A DNA stretch of 64,000 bases from Oscillibacter sp. (GTDB lineage Bacteria; Bacillota; Clostridia; Oscillospirales; Oscillospiraceae): positions 18,945 to 82,944 of the forward strand of contig JAAVHC010000040.1 of assembly GCA_014799925.1 (NCBI GenBank), written 5' to 3'. The position numbers and the translations under genes were made by a program. Numbering within the stretch: position 1 is the first letter of the stretch; every line of letters begins with the position of its first letter. A model generated the notes under the pieces. It was given only the letters and a program-made list of their open reading frames with translations. It was not told the origin of the DNA and did no database searches. Shown one piece after another: positions 18,383 through 27,488 of this stretch.

Positions 18383-18653
18383 GGAAAACGGTACAGAGCT
18401 GGTAAGCATCGGCTATGGCGGCATGGTGTCCGCCAGCCGGCTGATCGCCGTGGTGGGCCCGGACTCGGCGCCGGTCAAGCGCCTGATTTCCGAGGCGAGA
18501 GAGCGGAGCATGCTCATTGACGCGACCTTTGGCCGCAAAACGGCGGCGGTGCTGGTGATGGACAGCGACCATGTGATCCTGTCCGGTCTGCCGCTGGAGA
18601 AGCTGGCCCCCCGGTTTGGCGTTGATCCCGTGGTATGGGAGGATGAACCCTAG
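18375..18653 (+). CDS. remA: RemA-like DNA-binding regulator (DUF370)
   Basis: The 92-residue product matches the RemA family: SIGYGGMVSASRLIAVVGPDSAPVKR-type core, then ERSMLIDATFGRKTAAVL and SDHVILSGL. RemA is a ring-forming DNA-binding protein that activates matrix and osmoprotection genes in Bacillus subtilis. The start is a TTG at 18375 inside the last codons of yicC; it adds eight residues ahead of the normal family start, so a later start cannot be excluded. The neighbourhood yicC-remA-gmk-rpoZ is conserved across Firmicutes. Confidence 0.88.
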   Translation: MSRENGTELVSIGYGGMVSASRLIAVVGPDSAPVKRLISEARERSMLIDATFGRKTAAVLVMDSDHVILSGLPLEKLAPRFGVDPVVWEDEP

Positions 18654-18698
18654 GCGGGCGGCCAATTCACTCTGACAAATTGATATGATCTCAGCTTA

Positions 18699-18727
18699 TT
18701 GCCCGGTAACGAAAAATTCAATATAAA
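18699..18727 (+). promoter_or_regulatory. SigA-type promoter for gmk-rpoZ
   Basis: TTGCCC (18699-18704), 17 bases and TATAAA (18722-18727) lie just ahead of gmk. The -10 ends 12 bases before the GTG, and GGGGGAG lies in that interval, so the leader would be very short. Confidence 0.5.
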
Positions 18728-18739
18728 GGGGGAGTTTCT

Positions 18740-19333
18740 GTGAGACGAGGAAAGACGTTCATCATCTGCGGCCCCTCCGGCGTGGGGAAGGGCACTCTTG
18801 CGGCAAGGCTGCTGGCCGATGATCCTGCGCTGTATTTCTCCGTATCCGCCACCACCAGGCCTCCCCGGCCCGGAGAGGTGGATGGCGTTCACTATCACTT
18901 CCTGTCCGTGGAACAGTTTGAAAAGTGGATCGAAGAGGATCAGTTTCTGGAGCACGCGCAGTTTGTAGGCAACCACTACGGCACCCCGCGGCTCTATGTG
19001 GACGACGCCATGGACCAGGGGCGGGACGTGCTGCTGGACATTGAAATCCAGGGCGCGGACCAGGTGAAACGGAAGATGCCCGACGTGGTGCGCATCTATG
19101 TGGCCCCCCCCAGCTGGGAGGAGCTGGAGCGGCGGCTGACCAGCCGGGGCACCGAGGACATGGAGAAGGTACAATCCCGTCTGGCCAGGGGCAGAGAGGA
19201 GATTGCCGCGGCCAGGGATTTCGATTATTTCGTCATCAACGATACGGTGGACCACGCCGTGGAGGAGATCCGCGCCATTATGGCCGCCGAGCACTGCCGC
19301 CCGGATGAGCGCCTCGCGCTGCTCGACCGTTAG
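18740..19333 (+). CDS. gmk: Guanylate kinase
   Basis: Gmk phosphorylates GMP to GDP. The P-loop GPSGVGKGT is at about residues 11-19, SATTRPPRPGEVDGVHYHF marks the GMP-binding lobe, and LLDIEIQGADQVK is the Walker B region. It has 197 residues, a normal size. The GTG start has GGGGGAG seven bases upstream. It is followed 41 bases later by rpoZ, as in most Firmicutes. Confidence 0.97.
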   Translation: MRRGKTFIICGPSGVGKGTLAARLLADDPALYFSVSATTRPPRPGEVDGVHYHFLSVEQFEKWIEEDQFLEHAQFVGNHYGTPRLYVDDAMDQGRDVLLDIEIQGADQVKRKMPDVVRIYVAPPSWEELERRLTSRGTEDMEKVQSRLARGREEIAAARDFDYFVINDTVDHAVEEIRAIMAAEHCRPDERLALLDR

Positions 19334-19374
19334 TTTTATCAACTGAAATCTATTTAAGAAGGAATGATGTTATC

Positions 19375-19593
19375 ATGATGCTCTATCCCGCTATGAACAA
19401 GCTGACTGCCAATGTGCCCAATCGTTATCTGCTGGTAAACGTGGTGGCCCGCCGGGCCCGCCAGATCGCTCAGGAGGCGGAGGACGCCGGAGAAAAGATG
19501 GACGCGAAGCCCGTGACCCTGGCGATCCATGAGGTCGCCGAGGGTAAGATTTCCGCCGCGGCGTCGGATATTACGATCAAAGACGTAGAATAA
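19375..19593 (+). CDS. rpoZ: RNA polymerase omega subunit
   Basis: The 72-residue protein begins with two ATG codons and shows the omega signature: NRYLLVNVVARRARQIAQ (about residues 17-34), then KPVTLAIHEVAEGKI. Omega helps assemble the beta-prime subunit. An AGAAGGA site lies upstream. In Bacillus coaBC normally separates rpoZ from priA; here no coaBC is present and priA follows directly. Confidence 0.95.
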   Translation: MMLYPAMNKLTANVPNRYLLVNVVARRARQIAQEAEDAGEKMDAKPVTLAIHEVAEGKISAAASDITIKDVE

Positions 19594-19601
19594 GTCCAAA
19601 C

Positions 19602-19622
19602 AAAGCGGCGAGGCCGCTTTTC
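19602..19622 (+). terminator. Short hairpin after rpoZ
   Basis: An 8-bp stem (AAAGCGGC with GCCGCTTT) and a 3-base loop lie 8 bases after rpoZ. With almost no T run it probably attenuates instead of fully stopping transcription into priA. Confidence 0.4.
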
Positions 19623-19654
19623 GCGTGAAATGAGGGCATAACCGAGGTGATCCC

Positions 19655-22108
19655 ATGGAGCTGGCCAATATCGCCCGTGTGGCGGTTTCCGCCGCTACGT
19701 ATACCATTGATAAGCCATACGATTACCTGATCCCGGAGAAGCTGCTCCAAAAGGTCCGGCCGGGAGTCCGGGTAGTCGTACCCTTTGGAAAAGGCAATAA
19801 AACCAGCGAAGGATTTGTTCTGGCTGTGGGCCAGGACAGTAAGCGGGCGGAGCTGAAGGCTGTCAGAGAGGCTCTGGACGACGAGTGCATCCTGGGGCCG
19901 CAGCAGATCAAGCTGGCCCTCTGGCTGCGGGAGCGATACTTCTGCACACTATACAACGCGGTGAAGGTTCTGCTGCCGGCCGGACTGTGGTACCGCCTCC
20001 GGGAGATCTGCACGCTATCTGTGGACCGGGAGGCGGCTCTGGAGGCCGGGGGCAGCGAGAAGGAGAGCAGGGTTCTGGAGACCCTGGCCGCCCATGGCGG
20101 CAGCGCCGAGATGGAGACCCTGCAGCTGGCCTGCGGCGAGACGGCGGGAGCTGTGGCGCGGGAGCTGCAAAGGCGGGGCCTCCTCACCATTGACGCCGCC
20201 GCGGACCGGAGGGTCTCCGACAAGCATGCCCGTCAGGTGTCCCTGGCGGTTTCGGCGGAGGAGGCCATGGCCGCCGTGGAGGGCAAACGCCGCAGCGCCC
20301 CGATGCGCTATGAGGTGATAAAGCTCCTGTGCGCCATTGGCAGCGCGTTGTCCAGTGATGTCTGCTATTTTACCGGCGCATCCATGCGGACGCTGAACGG
20401 TCTGGAGAAAAGCGGACTGGTTGCGTTTTCCCAGGTGGAGGTCCTGCGGGTGCCGAAGCCGGAGGCGGCGGACGGCGCGCCTATTGTCCTGACCGGGGAA
20501 CAGCAGGCGGCCTATGACGACATTCTGGAACGGTTGGAGGCGGGCACGGCGTCCTGCGCTCTGCTCTACGGCGTCACCGGCAGCGGCAAGACGTCGGTAT
20601 ACATCCGGCTTCTCCAGGAGGTGGTCCGCCGGGGAAAGCGTGGAATGATCCTGGTTCCGGAGATTGCCCTGACGCCGCAGATGATGGCAAAATTTACCGC
20701 TTACTTTGGGGAGCGGGTGGTCATGCTTCACAGCGGACTGCGGATGACCGAGCGGTATGACCAGTGGAAGCGGGTTCGCCGGGGTGAGGTGGATATCGTC
20801 CTGGGGACCCGCAGCGCGGTATTCGCGCCGCTGGATAACCTGGGAATGGTCATTTTGGACGAGGAGCACGAGGGCAGCTACCAGTCTGAGAACCCGCCCC
20901 GCTACCATGCCAGGGATGTGGCAAAGTTCCTGTGCTCCCAGCAGGGGGCGGTCCTAGTACTGGGCTCGGCCACGCCGTCGGTGGAGACCACCTTTCAGGC
21001 GCAAAGGGGCGTATACCAGAAGCTGATCCTGCGCTCCCGCTTCAACCGGCAGCCCCTGCCCAGAGTGGTGATTGCCGATATGCGGGACGAGGTTCGCGCC
21101 GGGAATAACGGCATGATCAGCGGAACGCTGCGCCGGGAGCTGGCGGAAAACCTGGACAGGGGAGAACAGAGCATCCTGTTCCTCAACCGCCGGGGCAGCA
21201 GCCGGATGCTGCTGTGCGGCGAGTGCGGGGAGGCGCCCCAGTGCCCGCGATGCAGCGTGTCCTTAACCTACCACAGCGCCAACGGACGGTTGATGTGTCA
21301 CTACTGCGGCCATTCGGAGCGGGCGCCCGGACAGTGCCCGGAGTGCGGCGGCCTGATGAAGCAGATCGGCGCCGGCACACAGAAGGTGGAGGAGGAGCTG
21401 AAGGAGCTGTTTCCCTCCGCCGGCGTGCTCCGTATGGACGCGGACACTGTGTCCGGCAATCACGAGGCGCTGCTGCATCAATTTGAAAAAGAAAAAATTC
21501 CCATTCTCCTTGGCACGCAGATGGTCGCCAAGGGGTTGGATTTTGAAAATGTGACCCTGGTCGGCGTGGTGGCGGCGGACCTGGGTCTGTATGTGGACAA
21601 CTACCATGCCGCCGAGCGGACCTTCAGCCTGCTGACCCAGGTGGTGGGCCGCGCCGGCCGGGGAAGCAAGGACGGCCGGGCGGTCATCCAGACCTATACC
21701 CCGGATAACGAGGTCATCACCAGCGCCGCGGCCCAGGATTACAACAGCTTTTACGCCGGAGAGATCCGGATTCGGCGGGCCAGAAGATACCCTCCGTTTG
21801 CGGACATGTTTACGCTGACGGTGTCCGGTCCTGAAGAAGGGGCGGTGCTCCGCGCCGCCGCCCAGCTGCGGGAAGCGATGCGGAGCGGGGTGCGCTATCC
21901 CACCGCCGCAAATATGTCCGTGGAAATTCTGGGTCCGGCGCCGGCGCCCGTTGTAAAAGTGAATAACCGCTTCAGATATCGGGTGTTCTGGGTGGGAAAA
22001 AACGATCATACGACAAGAGAGCTTATTTCCTATTATATCCGGGCATTTCACCAGAAGAAGGAAAACAGGGGAATGAACCTGTTTGTGGACTGCAACGCCG
22101 AGGATTAG
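19655..22108 (+). CDS. priA: Primosomal replication restart helicase PriA
   Basis: PriA recognises stalled forks and reloads the replicative helicase. The 817-residue protein has the N-terminal DNA-binding domain (DYLIPEKLLQKVRPGVRVVVPFG), Walker A GVTGSGKTSVY at about residues 308-318, and DEEHEGSYQ as Walker B. Between the helicase lobes sits the zinc region with four cysteine pairs (CGECG, CPRC, CHYCG, CPECG). A QVVGRAGRG motif VI is also present. The ATG follows a GAGGTG site. Size and motif order are normal. Confidence 0.96.
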   Translation: MELANIARVAVSAATYTIDKPYDYLIPEKLLQKVRPGVRVVVPFGKGNKTSEGFVLAVGQDSKRAELKAVREALDDECILGPQQIKLALWLRERYFCTLYNAVKVLLPAGLWYRLREICTLSVDREAALEAGGSEKESRVLETLAAHGGSAEMETLQLACGETAGAVARELQRRGLLTIDAAADRRVSDKHARQVSLAVSAEEAMAAVEGKRRSAPMRYEVIKLLCAIGSALSSDVCYFTGASMRTLNGLEKSGLVAFSQVEVLRVPKPEAADGAPIVLTGEQQAAYDDILERLEAGTASCALLYGVTGSGKTSVYIRLLQEVVRRGKRGMILVPEIALTPQMMAKFTAYFGERVVMLHSGLRMTERYDQWKRVRRGEVDIVLGTRSAVFAPLDNLGMVILDEEHEGSYQSENPPRYHARDVAKFLCSQQGAVLVLGSATPSVETTFQAQRGVYQKLILRSRFNRQPLPRVVIADMRDEVRAGNNGMISGTLRRELAENLDRGEQSILFLNRRGSSRMLLCGECGEAPQCPRCSVSLTYHSANGRLMCHYCGHSERAPGQCPECGGLMKQIGAGTQKVEEELKELFPSAGVLRMDADTVSGNHEALLHQFEKEKIPILLGTQMVAKGLDFENVTLVGVVAADLGLYVDNYHAAERTFSLLTQVVGRAGRGSKDGRAVIQTYTPDNEVITSAAAQDYNSFYAGEIRIRRARRYPPFADMFTLTVSGPEEGAVLRAAAQLREAMRSGVRYPTAANMSVEILGPAPAPVVKVNNRFRYRVFWVGKNDHTTRELISYYIRAFHQKKENRGMNLFVDCNAED

Positions 22109-22199
22109 AAAAAGCGCCTCCGGATCTGCTTTCCGGGGAGCGGTCCAGCGTTTATGAATCAAACAGGTTTATTCCCGTCAGTAGGAGGTTACAATAACG

Positions 22200-22706
22200 A
22201 TGGCAATCAGAAAAATTGTCACCCAGGGCGATGACCGCCTGAGTAAAAAATGCCGCACGGTGACCGATTTCAATCAGCGGCTCCATGACCTTTTGGACGA
22301 CATGAAGGAAACCCTGACGGAAGCCCAGGGCGTGGGCCTGGCGGCCCCGCAGGTGGGAGTTCTCCGGCGGGTGGTCGTCATTGCCGGCGAGGATGAGGAT
22401 ATGCTGGAGCTGGTGAATCCGCGTATTCTGGAGCAGTCCGGTGAGCAGTCCGGACCTGAGGGATGCCTCAGCGTTCCAGGCAAGTGGGGGATGGTCACCC
22501 GGCCCAATTTTGTCCGTATCGAAGCCCAGGACCGCTATGGCGACTGGTTTGAGGTCGAGGGAGAGGAGCTGATGGCCCGATGCTTCTGTCATGAGATCGA
22601 GCATCTGGACGGCCACCTCTATGTGGAGCACATCGACCACTTCCTGACGGAGGAGGAGCTGGATGCCTACTACGCGGAGCAGGAGGCACAGGAGGAGGAG
22701 AAGTAA
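22200..22706 (+). CDS. def: Peptide deformylase
   Basis: The 168-residue enzyme removes the formyl group from nascent proteins. All three family motifs are present: GVGLAAPQVG (about residues 43-52), EGCLSVPG (metal-binding Cys) and CHEIEHLDG (HExxH zinc site). The third motif has Glu at a position usually Asp. An AGGAGG lies 12 bases upstream, a slightly long spacing. It is followed 2 bases later by fmt, the enzyme that adds the formyl group. Confidence 0.96.
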   Translation: MAIRKIVTQGDDRLSKKCRTVTDFNQRLHDLLDDMKETLTEAQGVGLAAPQVGVLRRVVVIAGEDEDMLELVNPRILEQSGEQSGPEGCLSVPGKWGMVTRPNFVRIEAQDRYGDWFEVEGEELMARCFCHEIEHLDGHLYVEHIDHFLTEEELDAYYAEQEAQEEEK

Positions 22707-22708
22707 CC

Positions 22709-23626
22709 ATGCGCGTCGTATTTATGGGAACGCCGTCCTTTGCCGTTTCCGTGCTGCGGCACCTGGTAGAGGACCGCTGGGACGTGGCTGCCGCCTACAC
22801 CCAGCCAGACAAACCTAAAAACCGGGGGATGAAGCTGGTCCCAACGCCTGTGAAGGAATATGCCATTACACACGATATCCCTGTTTATCAGCCGGAATCC
22901 TGCCGGGATGAGGCGGTTTTGTTGGAGCTGAAGGCACTGAAGCCGGATGTGATCGTGGTGGCGGCTTACGGAAAGCTGCTGCCCCAGGCACTGCTGGACA
23001 TTCCGGAAAAAGCGATCATCAACGTCCACTCCTCGCTGCTGCCCCAGTACCGGGGCGCCGCGCCCATCAACTGGGCGGTTCTCAACGGCGATGAGGAAAC
23101 CGGCGTTACCATCCAGTATATGGCGGCGGAGCTGGACGCCGGAGACATTCTTCTGACCAGGAAAACGCGGATCGACCCGCAGGAGGACGCGGGACAGCTC
23201 TATGACCGGTTGGCCGAACTGGGCGGCGAGGCCGCCTGCGAGGCGCTGGCCCTGCTGGAGCAGGGCAGGGCCCCCAGGACGCCCCAGGTATATGGGCCGC
23301 AGTATCAATACGCGTCCATGCTCTCCAGGGAAATGTCCCCCTTGGACTGGACGAAGCCCGCCGGTTCCCTGTTCAATCAGGTTCGCGGCCTGATCCCCTG
23401 GCCCTGCGCCGTTACGGATGTGGCGGGAACGCGCTGGAAGATTTTCCGGGCCCATGTGGGGGAGGACACCGGCAAAGCGCCGGGAAGCATCCTCTCCGCC
23501 GATAAAAACGGCATTGCCGTGGCCTGCGGAGACGGAAAGGCCCTGGTGATTACCGAGCTTCAGGCGGACGGCGGCAAACGCATGGCCGCCGCCGACTATC
23601 TGCGGGGGCATCCGGTCAAATTCTGA
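22709..23626 (+). CDS. fmt: Methionyl-tRNA formyltransferase
   Basis: Fmt formylates initiator Met-tRNA. The 305-residue protein has the family opening RVVFMGTPSFAVSVL, the catalytic and folate-binding stretch NVHSSLLPQYRGAAPINWAV (about residues 107-126) and DAGDILL. The C-terminal tRNA-binding OB-fold is complete. It lies directly after def with a 2-base gap. Confidence 0.97.
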   Translation: MRVVFMGTPSFAVSVLRHLVEDRWDVAAAYTQPDKPKNRGMKLVPTPVKEYAITHDIPVYQPESCRDEAVLLELKALKPDVIVVAAYGKLLPQALLDIPEKAIINVHSSLLPQYRGAAPINWAVLNGDEETGVTIQYMAAELDAGDILLTRKTRIDPQEDAGQLYDRLAELGGEAACEALALLEQGRAPRTPQVYGPQYQYASMLSREMSPLDWTKPAGSLFNQVRGLIPWPCAVTDVAGTRWKIFRAHVGEDTGKAPGSILSADKNGIAVACGDGKALVITELQADGGKRMAAADYLRGHPVKF

Positions 23627-23675
23627 TTCCCGCTGTCCGCCCGCATTTTTGATTTCGCAGAAGAAGGAAAACGAC

Positions 23676-24377
23676 ATGCCTTTCTATTATGATTCCATTT
23701 ATTGGCTTCTGCTGATTCCCGTGCTGATCCTCTCGGTATACGCCCAGATTCAGGTCAGCTCCAGCTTTAACCGCTACAGTCAGGAGCGCAACCGGCGGGG
23801 CGTTACCGGGGCCCAGGCCGCGTATGAGGTGCTGCGGGCGCACGGCGTCCATGACGTGGACATCCGTCCCTGCGAAGGGAAGCTTACCGACCACTACGAT
23901 CCCCGCAGCAACGTCATCTACCTCTCTCAGCCGGTATACCACGCATCTACGGTGGCGGCGGTGGGCGTGGCCGCCCACGAGGCGGGACACGCTGTGCAGT
24001 ACGCCTTGGGGTATGGTCCGGTGAAGGTCCGCGCCGCGATCATTCCGGTGACGCAGCTTGGTTCCCAATTTGCCTTTATCGCATTGATACTGGGGATGCT
24101 TCTGTACCATCAACCGCTGTTTCTCGTGGGGATCGTGCTGTTTGGCACGACGACCCTGTTTCAGCTGGTGACCCTGCCGGTGGAGTTTGACGCCTCCGCA
24201 CGGGCGCTGGGGACCATCGAGGGGACCAATTTGCTGGATGAGGACGAGAGGAAGGGCGCGAGGAAGGTCCTTACCGCCGCCGCGCTGACCTATGTGGCGG
24301 CTTTGCTGATGAGCCTGCTCCAGCTGCTTCGGTATTTGCTGATTTTTGCCGGACGGGACAGCAGGAGGCGCAGATGA
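23676..24377 (+). CDS. YugP-like membrane zinc metallopeptidase
   Basis: The 233-residue membrane protein starts at the ATG at 23676, after AAGAAGGAAA. It has an N-terminal helix, the zinc motif HEAGH in VAAHEAGHAVQYA (about residues 103-107) and three further helices. This is the YugP family, a membrane protease of unknown substrate. It sits between fmt and rsmB, a position not used in Bacillus but which I recall as frequent in Clostridia. Its stop overlaps the ATG of rsmB (ATGA). Confidence 0.9.
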   Translation: MPFYYDSIYWLLLIPVLILSVYAQIQVSSSFNRYSQERNRRGVTGAQAAYEVLRAHGVHDVDIRPCEGKLTDHYDPRSNVIYLSQPVYHASTVAAVGVAAHEAGHAVQYALGYGPVKVRAAIIPVTQLGSQFAFIALILGMLLYHQPLFLVGIVLFGTTTLFQLVTLPVEFDASARALGTIEGTNLLDEDERKGARKVLTAAALTYVAALLMSLLQLLRYLLIFAGRDSRRRR

Positions 24378-25690
24378 ATACGGGAAGGGAAGCGGCCCTG
24401 GAAACCCTCACTGCCTGCCGCAGGCTGGACGCCTGGTCGGACAACAACCTGAAGACCGCCTGCCGTGGGCTGGACCGCCGGGAGGCGGCGCTGGCGGCCA
24501 GGCTGACCTATGGCGTGCTCCAGAACCGGGCGCTGCTGGATTTTTACCTCGACGCCCTTTGCAGCCAGCGGTTTGAAACCCTGGAACCCTTTATCCGGGA
24601 CGTTCTCCGGCTGGGGGCGTATCAGATTCTATACATGGACCGCGTGCCGGACAGCGCCGCCGTGGATGAGAGCGTGGAGCTGGCGAAGCGGAAGAACCGC
24701 CGGCGGGCGGCGGGCATGATCAACGCCGTCCTCCGGCGGCTGAGCCGGGAAAAAGGGCGGCTGCCGGAGATCCCGGAGGAAAATCCGGCGGAGTTCCTGG
24801 CCCTGCGTTACAGCCATCCGAAGTGGCTGGTGGAGCGGCTCCTGCCTTTATTGGGCAGGGAAGAGGCGGAGGCGTATCTCCGCCTGGACAACGGCAGCGT
24901 GCCCACGGTGATCCAGCGCAATCCGCTGCGGTGTGAAGCGGCGGAGCTGGCGGAAAGCCTGACCGCCTCCGGCGCGGTCCTGACGCCTCATCCCTGGATG
25001 CCGGACTGCTGGCAGCTCTCCGGGGGAGGCAGCATAGAGACCATGCCGGCTTTCCGGAAGGGCTGGTTCCAGGTGCAGGACGCCGCCGCCAGGGCGGCGG
25101 TGCTGGCCATGGGGCTGGAGCCCGGCCGGCGGGTGCTGGATGTATGCGCCGCGCCGGGAGGAAAGTCCTTTGCCGCCGCGATGATCATGGAAAATCAGGG
25201 AGAAATCATTTCCTGCGACATCCATCGCCACAAGATGTCTCTCATTGAGCGGGGCGCGGAGCGCCTCGGCCTGTGCTGTATCCATCCGGAGCCGGCCGAC
25301 GGCCGCCAGTGCAGAGAGGAGTGGCTGGAGGGCTTCGACGCGGTTTTGTGCGACGTACCCTGTTCGGGCCTGGGCATTATCCGGAAGAAACCGGATATCC
25401 GCTACAAGGACCCTGCGCAATTGGCCGGCCTGCCGAAGGTGCAGAGCGCGATCCTGGACAATGCCGGCCGGTACGTAAAGTCCGGCGGCGTGCTGCTGTA
25501 CACCACCTGTACCATCTTACCAGAGGAGAATCAGGATGTAACGGAGGCGTTTCTGATCCGCCATCCTGAATTTAAACAGGAGAGCGTTTCCCTGCCGGGC
25601 TTCCGCGAAGAGAATGACGGCAACCTGACCCTGTGGCCTCAGCGCCATGAGACGGATGGCTTTTACATCTGCAAAATGAGGAAATCATGA
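24374..25690 (+). CDS. rsmB: 16S rRNA m5C967 methyltransferase RsmB
   Basis: The 438-residue protein combines an N-terminal NusB-like RNA-binding domain (about residues 3-135) with a C-terminal SAM methyltransferase. VLDVCAAPGGKS is SAM motif I. The two catalytic cysteines are in DVPCSGLGIIRKKPD and TTCTILPEEN. It methylates 16S rRNA at C967. The ATG overlaps the upstream stop, and the stop overlaps the ATG of rlmN. Confidence 0.95.
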   Translation: MNTGREAALETLTACRRLDAWSDNNLKTACRGLDRREAALAARLTYGVLQNRALLDFYLDALCSQRFETLEPFIRDVLRLGAYQILYMDRVPDSAAVDESVELAKRKNRRRAAGMINAVLRRLSREKGRLPEIPEENPAEFLALRYSHPKWLVERLLPLLGREEAEAYLRLDNGSVPTVIQRNPLRCEAAELAESLTASGAVLTPHPWMPDCWQLSGGGSIETMPAFRKGWFQVQDAAARAAVLAMGLEPGRRVLDVCAAPGGKSFAAAMIMENQGEIISCDIHRHKMSLIERGAERLGLCCIHPEPADGRQCREEWLEGFDAVLCDVPCSGLGIIRKKPDIRYKDPAQLAGLPKVQSAILDNAGRYVKSGGVLLYTTCTILPEENQDVTEAFLIRHPEFKQESVSLPGFREENDGNLTLWPQRHETDGFYICKMRKS

Positions 25691-26724
25691 AGAGAGACAT
25701 ACGATCCATGACGCCGGAGGAGCTGACGGCGTCGCTCAGGGAACTGGGGGAGCCGGCCTTTCGCGGCAAGCAGATTTTTGCCTGGCTCCATCGGGGCGTC
25801 CGCTCCTTTGACGAGATGAGCGATATCGCGAAGCCCCTGCGGGAGAAGCTGGCGGGCATATACCGGATAGACGGGCTGCGCGCGGCCCGGAAGCAGTGCT
25901 CCCGAACGGACGGCACGGTGAAATACCTCTGGGAGCTCCATGACGGGAATTGTATTGAAACCGTACTGATGCGGTATCATCATGGCAACACCGTCTGTAT
26001 TTCCAGCCAGGTGGGCTGCCGGATGGGGTGCGCGTTCTGCGCCTCGACCCTGGGAGGGAAGATCCGGGACCTGACGCCGGGGGAGATGCTGGAGCAGGTG
26101 ATTTTCACCCAGCTTGACAGCGGACTGCCTGTGTCCAATATTGTGCTGATGGGCATCGGGGAGCCGATGGACAATCTGGACAATGTGCTGCGGTTCCTGG
26201 AACTGGTGAATCATCCGCTGGGCCTGCACATCGGGATGCGGCATATCAGTCTGTCCACCTGCGGCGTGATCCCCGGCATCCGGCGGCTGGGAGAGATGGA
26301 CTTGCAGCTGACGCTGTCGGTGTCCCTTCACGCGCCGGACAGTGAGACCAGAAGCCGGATCATGCCGGTGAACCGGGCCTATGACGCAGAGGAGCTGTTT
26401 GCGGCCTGTCACGAGTATTTCCAGAAGACCGGCCGGAGGATCAGCTTTGAGTACGCCATGATCGACGGCGTCAATGACGCCGACTGGCAGGCGGACCTGA
26501 TCGTGAAGAAGCTGCGGGGGATGCCGGGGCATGTCAATCTGATCCCGCTGAATGATGTGGCGGAGTCTCCGCTGAAGCCCAGCCGCCGGGTGCGGGCGTT
26601 CCAGCAGCGGCTGGAGCGCCAGGGCGTCACCGCTACGGTACGGCGCAGCCTGGGGGGCGACATCGACGCCAGCTGCGGACAGCTGCGGCGGAAGGCAATG
26701 GAAAGCGAGGGAGTCAACGTATGA
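25687..26724 (+). CDS. rlmN: Dual-specificity rRNA/tRNA methyltransferase RlmN
   Basis: RlmN is a radical SAM enzyme that methylates A2503 of 23S rRNA and A37 of some tRNAs. The iron-sulfur cluster motif CRMGCAFCAS is at about residues 110-119. SLHAPD and the resolving cysteine in DIDASCGQLR near the C-terminus are present. At 345 residues it is complete. ATGA overlaps join it to rsmB and to the phosphatase gene. Confidence 0.96.
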   Translation: MKRDIRSMTPEELTASLRELGEPAFRGKQIFAWLHRGVRSFDEMSDIAKPLREKLAGIYRIDGLRAARKQCSRTDGTVKYLWELHDGNCIETVLMRYHHGNTVCISSQVGCRMGCAFCASTLGGKIRDLTPGEMLEQVIFTQLDSGLPVSNIVLMGIGEPMDNLDNVLRFLELVNHPLGLHIGMRHISLSTCGVIPGIRRLGEMDLQLTLSVSLHAPDSETRSRIMPVNRAYDAEELFAACHEYFQKTGRRISFEYAMIDGVNDADWQADLIVKKLRGMPGHVNLIPLNDVAESPLKPSRRVRAFQQRLERQGVTATVRRSLGGDIDASCGQLRRKAMESEGVNV

Positions 26725-27461
26725 TGAACATATGGGGGATGACGGACATCGGACTTGTGCGGCGGGAAAATCAGGACGCCTACGCCGTCCGCGTCAGCGA
26801 GGCCAGCGGCCATACGGTTTGCGTGGTTTGCGACGGTATGGGAGGCCCCGGAGGCGGCAGGCTGGCCAGCCGTCTGGCGGTAGACGCGTTTATGGATTCC
26901 TGTCTCGCGAACCTGCGTCAGGATATGAGCTGGGAGCAGGTGAAGGAGATTGCCGCTTTCGCGGTGGCCGCGGCCAATACCGCGGTCTATGAGCGCGCCT
27001 GCGCCGACCCCGGCCTGTTTGGCATGGGGACGACCCTCGTATCCGCCATCATTCTGGACGGACGGGCTGTGCTGAATAACGTGGGGGACAGCCGGGCTTA
27101 TCTCATCCATGACGGCAGGATCACCCGGCTTACCAGGGACCACTCCCTGGTGGAGCATCTGGTGGAACAGGGAGATATCACCGAGGAAGAGGCCCGGAAC
27201 CACCCTCACCGCAACCTGATTACCCGGGCCCTGGGCCCTGACCGGTCGGCGCTCAGCGACAGCTATGAGGCGGTCCTGGAGCCGGGGGACTGGCTGCTGC
27301 TGTGTACCGACGGCCTGGTGGGAACGGTGACAGACCAGGAGATGGTCCGGGAGCTGGTGACGAGCGCGGATGACAACAAACGCCTTGACCGCCTGCTGGA
27401 GCTGGCGAAAAAGCGGGGCGCGCCGGACAATGTGACCGCGGTGCTGCTGCGGCGGCAGTAA
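26721..27461 (+). CDS. prpC: PP2C-type Ser/Thr phosphatase
   Basis: This 246-residue metal-dependent phosphatase removes phosphates placed by the neighbouring PASTA kinase. Motifs appear in order: RRENQDAY, CDGMGG (metal ligands), GDSRAYL, HSLVEHLVEQG and LCTDGL. The start has two ATG codons overlapping the rlmN stop. The kinase gene follows after 27 bases, the standard Firmicutes pair. Confidence 0.95.
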   Translation: MMNIWGMTDIGLVRRENQDAYAVRVSEASGHTVCVVCDGMGGPGGGRLASRLAVDAFMDSCLANLRQDMSWEQVKEIAAFAVAAANTAVYERACADPGLFGMGTTLVSAIILDGRAVLNNVGDSRAYLIHDGRITRLTRDHSLVEHLVEQGDITEEEARNHPHRNLITRALGPDRSALSDSYEAVLEPGDWLLLCTDGLVGTVTDQEMVRELVTSADDNKRLDRLLELAKKRGAPDNVTAVLLRRQ

Positions 27462-27488
27462 ACCGGCGAAAGAAAGGAATGCCTGACT